From the NCBI GenBank assembly GCA_934153805.1, contig CAKPFO010000052.1:1-9835 (forward strand): 9,835 nt of DNA, in the 5' to 3' direction. The position numbers and the translations under genes were made by a program. Shown here piece by piece: positions 5,532 to 9,835 of the stretch (the stretch's first letter is position 1; each line of letters opens with the position of its first letter). This DNA comes from an uncultured Clostridia bacterium (lineage in GTDB: Bacteria > Bacillota > Clostridia > TANB77 > CAG-508). Under the pieces are notes generated by a model. That model did no database searches, had not been told where the DNA came from, and saw only the letters and a program-made list of their open reading frames with translations.

Positions 5532-6761
5532 TTACGAATAGAAAAATTCTTTTATTTTTTCTATTATCGTTTTTAACATACTTTCTTTTGTATTAGAATC
5601 TATGCTACTTGATACTGATTTTGCAAATGGTCTTGCTGCTATATATCTAACCAATGAATATGCCGTTCTATATTCAGGTCTTACAGTACTTATTAGTCTT
5701 CCTGTTGCTATCTTTACAGGTATATTTAGTATAACTTTTCCTGCTACATCACTTTTATTTATATTAGTTATTCCTTGTCCTGTAATTATTACATTATTTA
5801 TTCTTTGCTTTATTCCCTGAGATGCTATATCTTTATTTACTAATGCAAATATTTCTTCTATTCTTGCTTCTATAACTTCTATAAGTTCTGAGCTTTTTAT
5901 TACTTTCGCTTTGCTATCTCCTCTATATGTATTTAGTATTATTTCATTATCATTGTCTATATATGATTTCATTGCTAAACCATATTGTCTTTTTAGTCTA
6001 TCTGCTTCTTCTTCTGATATATTTAATACTAGAGCAATATCTGATGTTATGCTCTCCCCTCCTAAAGGAATTGTATTAGTGTATATAAATCCATTTGATT
6101 CAAATACTCCTATATCTGTATTTCCAGCACCTATATCTAATAGCATTACATTATCATTTAGCTCATTATTATCTAACATTAAGTTTCTTTCCGCTAATGT
6201 TACGGGTACAAATCCATCAATTTCTAGTCCTGCTTTTCTAAATATATTTGATAGTTGTTTTATATAGTCTTTATCTGCTAGTATAACTTGTGCAGTTAAT
6301 GTAAAATATGAACTTAAATTTCCGACTGGATCTGTAACTACTTTTCCATCTTCTAGTATGAACTTATCTGTTATTATATCTATCATAACTTTGCCGTCTG
6401 GTACTTCTACATCCCTAACTTGCATAATTCCAGAAGATACATCTTTTACAGATATTCCTGCATATTTATCTTTTGCTTCTTTTGCTATACTATTTTGCAC
6501 AATTGTAACATATCTACCTGGAATTGTAACATATGATGAATTAATTTTAAGCTCTGTTTCATTTTCAGCTTCTTCTACGACCTTTGAAATTGCTAGGGCA
6601 ATTTCATCTTCATCTATTATCTTTGTTTTCTTTATTCCGTTACATTTGTGACTAGTATTGCAAATAACTTCAATCTGATTAAAATTATTGACTTCTCCTA
6701 CTACTAAACTTACTTTAGAAGTTCCTATGTCAATACCTACAATAATATCTCCTATAGCCAA
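5532..6761 (-). CDS. ftsA: Cell division protein FtsA
   Basis: FtsA is an actin-like ATPase that tethers FtsZ to the membrane. I place the start at TTG 6761, because GGAGGAG lies 5 nt upstream (6767-6773) and the protein then begins AIGDIIVGIDIGTSKV, as in other FtsA proteins. An ATG exists at 6800, but it has no ribosome binding site and lies at or before the predicted transcription start. The 409-residue product shows the phosphate-1 motif GIDIGTSK (9-16), the FtsA-specific 1C subdomain, the phosphate-2 motif DIGAGNTD (209-216), and a C-terminal amphipathic helix (IIEKIKEFFYS) for membrane binding. ftsZ follows downstream. No frameshift is seen. Confidence 0.95.
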   Translation of the reverse strand: MAIGDIIVGIDIGTSKVSLVVGEVNNFNQIEVICNTSHKCNGIKKTKIIDEDEIALAISKVVEEAENETELKINSSYVTIPGRYVTIVQNSIAKEAKDKYAGISVKDVSSGIMQVRDVEVPDGKVMIDIITDKFILEDGKVVTDPVGNLSSYFTLTAQVILADKDYIKQLSNIFRKAGLEIDGFVPVTLAERNLMLDNNELNDNVMLLDIGAGNTDIGVFESNGFIYTNTIPLGGESITSDIALVLNISEEEADRLKRQYGLAMKSYIDNDNEIILNTYRGDSKAKVIKSSELIEVIEARIEEIFALVNKDIASQGIKQRINNVIITGQGITNINKSDVAGKVILNIPVKIATGRLISTVRPEYRTAYSLVRYIAARPFAKSVSSSIDSNTKESMLKTIIEKIKEFFYS

Positions 6762-6800
6762 AGTAACTCCTCCAATTTTTTCTTGTTTTATTTCTTCCAT

Positions 6801-6829
6801 AGAATATTATATTTTACAAAAAAAGTCAA
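6801..6829 (-). promoter_or_regulatory. Probable promoter of ftsA-ftsZ
   Basis: On the minus strand TTGACT (6824-6829), a 17-bp spacer and TATTCT (6801-6806) form a sigma-A-type promoter. Transcription would start near 6793, upstream of the TTG start but after the ATG at 6800. A TATAAT also overlaps (6806-6811), but without a -35 at the right distance. Confidence 0.5.
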
Positions 6830-6843
6830 TAGAAATCGTTATA

Positions 6844-6874
6844 TTTTTGTAATATTTTTGTAACCTTTTTGTAA
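6844..6874. repeat. Three phased TTTTTGTAA repeats upstream of the ftsA promoter
   Basis: TTTTTGTAA occurs at 6844-6852, 6855-6863 and 6866-6874, with a period of exactly 11 bp, just upstream of the -35 element. A fourth copy in the opposite orientation (6814-6822) sits in the promoter spacer. Spacing by one helical turn suggests a binding site on one face of the DNA or an A-tract bend, but no regulator is identified. Confidence 0.4.
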
Positions 6875-6967
6875 TAATGTTTTATTTTGTGTTTTTATGT
6901 AAAATTATATAACTTTTTCTATTGTTTTTTTGACATTTTTTCTATTATATTTCATTTATTATTATAA

Positions 6968-7366
6968 TTATTTATTTTCTTCATTAGCTTGTTTTATTGT
7001 GGCTTCTGCCTTTGCTATTATTTTTCTACTTGCTAATTTCTCTACGTAGTATCTACGAATTGTACCTAAATTGTTGAACATTCTTCCAACAAATACTATA
7101 ACTGCTGCTAGGTATATATCCACATTTAATTTTTCTCCTAAATATGTAAGCGCCATTGCTAATATTGCATTTACAAAAAATCCTGATATAAATATTTTTA
7201 TGTCAAAATTTCTTTTTAGAGTAGACGTTATTGCTCCAAATACAGAATCTAGAGCTGCTATTATTGCTATTGCTAGATAGCCTGAATATGTATATGGTAT
7301 TGTTGGTATGTTTGCTCCTATTAAAGCTCCTATTAAGCATCCTATTATAATTGCTACAAAAATCAT
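6968..7366 (-). CDS. sbp: Small basic membrane protein Sbp (DUF1290)
   Basis: This is a small membrane protein that accompanies ftsQ, ftsA and ftsZ in many Firmicutes; its molecular role is not established. The 132-residue product begins with a hydrophobic GCLIGALIGANIP segment and continues with two or three more membrane helices (AIAIIAALDSVFGA, ISGFFVNAILAMAL, LAAVIVFVGRMF). The conserved LGTIRRY motif follows, and the tail is charged and partly helical. Its ribosome binding site AAAGGAGG lies inside the end of the preceding DUF881 gene, whose stop is only 2 bp upstream, so the two are translationally coupled. A gap of about 200 bp to ftsA follows, with no clear terminator. Confidence 0.9.
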   Translation of the reverse strand: MIFVAIIIGCLIGALIGANIPTIPYTYSGYLAIAIIAALDSVFGAITSTLKRNFDIKIFISGFFVNAILAMALTYLGEKLNVDIYLAAVIVFVGRMFNNLGTIRRYYVEKLASRKIIAKAEATIKQANEENK

Positions 7367-7368
7367 CT

Positions 7369-8073
7369 TTACTCTGCCTCCTTTGCATATCTAAATTGCA
7401 TTAAATTATTTTGACTTCTATACGCTGGTATTTTTATATTTTTTTCTATTGTCATTTTTACTGTTTTACCTGAGCTTGTATACATATCTATAAAACCACT
7501 GTTTTTTAGACTTAATGCACTAGATAGATATGTTTGATTTCCTATTGCTTTTACTACATATGGTGATACTACTCTTTCTTCATTTACTAAAATTGTATCA
7601 TTTACTTCTACAATATCAGTCATTCCAACAACTCTAACATCGTTTATTGATATTGCTTCTGCTCCTGCTAGCCTTAATTCATTTATTAGCTTTAGTAAAT
7701 CCGTATCTAATATTGTTGTTTCATTATTATCGCTTAATGTTATTATTATTCCTTCTCCTGTAACTTCTGTTTTTCCTACTAATTTGTTAGTTTGTAAAAG
7801 TTCTTGTTCTAATAGTTCAGAGCTTTCTTGATTTGATGACACTTTTTCTTGGTATTCATTTATTTTTTTATTAGTTTCCTCTAATTTTTCAGATGTTTCT
7901 TCATATTTGCTCTTCCAACTTGATATCATTGTCCTTAGCTCTTCTTCTCTTGCAGTTTCTATTCCTGTTATATCCGTTTCCTCAATAGTTTTGAATTGTG
8001 CAAACATAACAGTCATAAGGATTGCACATGCAACTCCTATAATTATACTCATAAATATTTTTTCCTTTTTCAA
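7369..8073 (-). CDS. DUF881 membrane-anchored protein, copy 1
   Basis: DUF881 proteins (YlxW/YlxX-like) lie in division clusters of Firmicutes and are thought to act in or near the divisome; the mechanism is not known. The product has a short cytosolic N-terminus, one membrane helix (IIIGVACAILMTVMFAQF), a coiled coil rich in E, K and Q (about residues 40-95), and the DUF881 domain. That domain has the typical GEGIIITLSD, LRLAGAEAISINDVRV, SPYVVKAIG and TVKMTIEKNIKIPAY segments. I prefer TTG 8073 as the start, because GAGGTGA (8080-8086) is 6 nt upstream. GTG at 8082 is an alternative that overlaps this site. The previous DUF881 stop lies at 8085-8087, so the genes are tightly coupled. Confidence 0.88.
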   Translation of the reverse strand: MKKEKIFMSIIIGVACAILMTVMFAQFKTIEETDITGIETAREEELRTMISSWKSKYEETSEKLEETNKKINEYQEKVSSNQESSELLEQELLQTNKLVGKTEVTGEGIIITLSDNNETTILDTDLLKLINELRLAGAEAISINDVRVVGMTDIVEVNDTILVNEERVVSPYVVKAIGNQTYLSSALSLKNSGFIDMYTSSGKTVKMTIEKNIKIPAYRSQNNLMQFRYAKEAE

Positions 8074-8084
8074 TGCTTTCACCT

Positions 8085-8804
8085 CTATTTCATATATTTA
8101 GATGATATAACTCCTGTATATTTTGGTATTTGTATATTGTCTTGTTGCCTTATTGAAACTTGGATTCCATCTAATTTCATATATGATAGATATCCGCCAC
8201 CTCTTGTTAAAGCTCCTTTTAGGCTTTCTGGAAATCCTATAGCTTTTATTACAAATGGAGAACTTACCTTTTCATCATTAATCTTTATTACATTTCCTAT
8301 GCACGTAATTGCTGTTTGCGAAACTATTCTTTGTCCATTTACACTTATTGCCTCAGCTCCTGCATTTTTAAGTTCATTTGTTAATGCTATTATATCATTA
8401 TAATGAACTATATATTTTGATATATCATCTAAAACTCCAATGTTTTCTGATGTAGCATCTGGGTTATCTGCAACAGTCAATTCTATTCCTTTACCCTCTA
8501 AATTTGTAAGTCCAAGTAAATTATTGTTTAAAGTTATTTCTTCTTGTTTATTTTTATCATCATCGTTATTTTGTGTTGAGTCTTCCCTTACTCTAGATAA
8601 TTCTTTTTCTGCATTTTCCAATTCTAGAGTTGCGTTATCATATTTTTCTTTCCATTTTAAGACTTCATCTCTTAGCTCATCTTCTGCCAACTTTTTAGTA
8701 ACAGTACTGTTTGTCCATTTTATAGTATTTACTTGTACCACTATTGATACTGTAAGCATTAAACATACTATTCCTAAGATTATTGATATTGTAGTTTTTT
8801 TCAA
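8085..8804 (-). CDS. DUF881 membrane-anchored protein, copy 2
   Basis: This is a second DUF881 protein of 239 residues with the same plan as its neighbour: an N-terminal membrane helix (ISIILGIVCLMLTVSIVVQV), a charged coiled coil (about 40-90), and a DUF881 domain with GKGIELTVAD, LKNAGAEAISVNGQRI, SPFVIKAIG and a final VSIRQQDNIQIPKY. It differs from copy 1 by an acidic Asn/Asp-rich segment in the coiled coil (DSTQNNDDDKNKQ) and a longer insertion before the AGAEAIS motif. The two are likely ancient paralogues that work together. The start is TTG at 8804, with AAGGAG 10 nt upstream. It sits 21 bp downstream of ftsQ. Confidence 0.88.
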   Translation of the reverse strand: MKKTTISIILGIVCLMLTVSIVVQVNTIKWTNSTVTKKLAEDELRDEVLKWKEKYDNATLELENAEKELSRVREDSTQNNDDDKNKQEEITLNNNLLGLTNLEGKGIELTVADNPDATSENIGVLDDISKYIVHYNDIIALTNELKNAGAEAISVNGQRIVSQTAITCIGNVIKINDEKVSSPFVIKAIGFPESLKGALTRGGGYLSYMKLDGIQVSIRQQDNIQIPKYTGVISSKYMK

Positions 8805-8825
8805 CTTGTCCTCACTCCTTTTTAG

Positions 8826-9638
8826 TTATACTCTTTGTCTAAATACTGGATTATTGGTTTTTAAATCCATATCGACAAAGATTTCACCTTCTATACCTGT
8901 TTCTCTTTCTAATATTGCTTTTATTGTTAACATTTTTGTGCTTAAATCTGTTGCATTACCTAAGTAAGCAACTTTTCCTTCACCCTCAAATTGTATCATA
9001 TAATTTTCACTATTTTGAATATCTATTCTAGTTATTAAACTTCCTATATCATTGTTGTTTGCAGCATCCATTATTTTAATAACAGTATCCATTTTCTTTA
9101 AATCTTCTGTACATAGCCTGTTTCCTGGAGTAAAGTTTTCTGCGTCTGTTTCTGCACCTTGAAGTATAGGTACATTTAATTTTTCTGAAGAGACCTCTAA
9201 TATGTATCCTTGATTATTTATATATACATATCCACTTCCATATTCCAACATAAAATTCGTTTTTCTTTCTTCTATTATAATTTCTATATTAGTAGGCAAT
9301 TTCCTCTTTATTTTTACACTTTTTATGTAAGGATTTTCTAATATTTTGTCTTCAGATTTGCTAATTATTGTTTTAAATATGTTTTCGTTTAAAGTAATTC
9401 CTGACAAACTAATTACTTCATTCTCTGTTATTTTTTCATTTCCACTAACAGTTATTTGCTTTATATTAAATAGTGGAGAAGTCATTGTTCCTATAATTGC
9501 TGCCAAAACGCATAATGTCAAAAAAGAGTATTTTGCTATTTTTATTTTCCTCTGTCTTCTTTTCTTTATTTTTTCTTGTTCTTCTGCAGATAAGACTCTT
9601 TTCTTTTTTGTTTTTTTGCTACTTTTCTTCTTTTTTAT
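8826..9638 (-). CDS. ftsQ: Cell division protein FtsQ/DivIB, no start codon visible
   Basis: FtsQ (DivIB) is a single-pass membrane protein of the divisome that acts with FtsL and DivIC. The frame has a strongly basic cytosolic segment (KKKKSSKKTKKKR and KKRRQRKIKIAKY), one membrane helix (FLTLCVLAAIIG), and a POTRA domain (FNIKQITVSGNEKI to IIEERK). The beta domain (YVYINNQGYILE) and C-terminal region are complete to the stop at 8826. No ATG, GTG or TTG exists in this frame before the membrane helix. The frame stays open to an ATG at 9776, but residues upstream of 9638 are the antisense of galU and have no ribosome binding site. I therefore annotate the gene as broken at its 5' end near 9638. 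The missing part may be only the first few residues. Confidence 0.85.
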   Translation of the reverse strand: MKKKKSSKKTKKKRVLSAEEQEKIKKRRQRKIKIAKYSFLTLCVLAAIIGTMTSPLFNIKQITVSGNEKITENEVISLSGITLNENIFKTIISKSEDKILENPYIKSVKIKRKLPTNIEIIIEERKTNFMLEYGSGYVYINNQGYILEVSSEKLNVPILQGAETDAENFTPGNRLCTEDLKKMDTVIKIMDAANNNDIGSLITRIDIQNSENYMIQFEGEGKVAYLGNATDLSTKMLTIKAILERETGIEGEIFVDMDLKTNNPVFRQRV

Positions 9639-9654
9639 ATTAAGGAGGAAGTAT

Positions 9655-9835
9655 ATGAAAGTAAGAAAAGCAATTATACCAGCAGCAGGATTAGGAACAA
9701 GATTTCTACCAGCAACAAAAGCAATCGCTAAAGAAATGTTGCCAATCGTAGATATTCCAACAATCCAATATATCATACAAGAAGCAGTAGACAGTGGAAT
9801 AGAAGAAATATTGATTATTACAAACAGTAATAAAC
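9655..9835 (+). CDS. galU: UTP-glucose-1-phosphate uridylyltransferase GalU, cut by window end
   Basis: GalU makes UDP-glucose from UTP and glucose-1-phosphate for cell-envelope polysaccharides. Only the first 60 codons are present. They match the family N-terminus closely: KVRKAIIPAAGLGTRFLPAT with the nucleotide-binding G-x-G-T-R motif, then KEMLPIVDIPTIQYI and GIEEILIIT. The start ATG 9655 has a perfect AAGGAGG 6 nt upstream (9642-9648). This is the only + strand gene in the window. Its ribosome binding site abuts the open end of ftsQ. No promoter is seen in the 100 bp upstream, which is ftsQ coding sequence, so its native upstream region may be missing. Confidence 0.93.
   Translation, partial: MKVRKAIIPAAGLGTRFLPATKAIAKEMLPIVDIPTIQYIIQEAVDSGIEEILIITNSNK

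Noticed and set aside
6762..6800. ftsA starting at ATG 6800
   Set aside because: It has no ribosome binding site and lies at or upstream of the predicted transcription start. TTG 6761 has GGAGGAG 5 nt upstream and gives the usual N-terminus.
9639..9776. FtsQ N-terminus extending to ATG 9776
   Set aside because: This stretch is the exact antisense of the conserved galU start, there is no ribosome binding site before 9776, and the encoded sequence is unlike an FtsQ N-terminus.

Overview
The window is a low-GC, T-rich (+ strand) stretch from an endospore-forming Firmicute, most likely a clostridial lineage. It carries the distal division/sporulation cluster on the minus strand. Reading that strand from right to left: ftsQ/divIB, two DUF881 genes, sbp, ftsA, ftsZ, spoIIGA, sigE, an unrecognised gene, sigG and a ylmC/ymxH-family gene. 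The start of galU lies on the plus strand at the right edge. Positions 1-461 contain no gene, but hold two good sigma-A-type promoters, hairpins and a possible small RNA, all pointing left out of the window.

Division part (5532-9638, with ftsZ at 4325-5446): FtsQ, the DUF881 proteins and Sbp are membrane proteins. FtsA anchors FtsZ to the membrane. ftsA has its own promoter and probably starts at a TTG codon. ftsZ ends in a strong terminator. Sporulation part (868-4165): SpoIIGA is the membrane protease that activates pro-SigE in the mother cell, and SigG acts later in the forespore. Between sigE and sigG lies an extra gene with its own promoter and terminator. It encodes a protein built from two copies of an HTH-like module.

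The most striking observation concerns the codon CGG. ylmC (once) and sigE (twice) are in the wrong frame unless one nucleotide is skipped, and all three places have the same form: an in-frame CGG followed by A, where skipping the C gives GGA (Gly) and restores the conserved protein. With both skips SigE is 243 residues, the normal family length, and ends before the next gene's promoter. I found no in-frame CGG in the other recognisable genes. The only other in-frame CGG codons (two, both also CGGA) are in the unrecognised gene next to sigE, where the frame must be kept for the protein to be made. This looks like a +1 frameshift or four-base decoding at CGGA, possibly coupled to sporulation. 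It rests on three sites in one window and needs genome-wide confirmation.

A second oddity is at the right edge. ftsQ has no usable start codon, because its reading frame runs straight into the antisense of galU. This suggests a rearrangement or assembly join near 9640.
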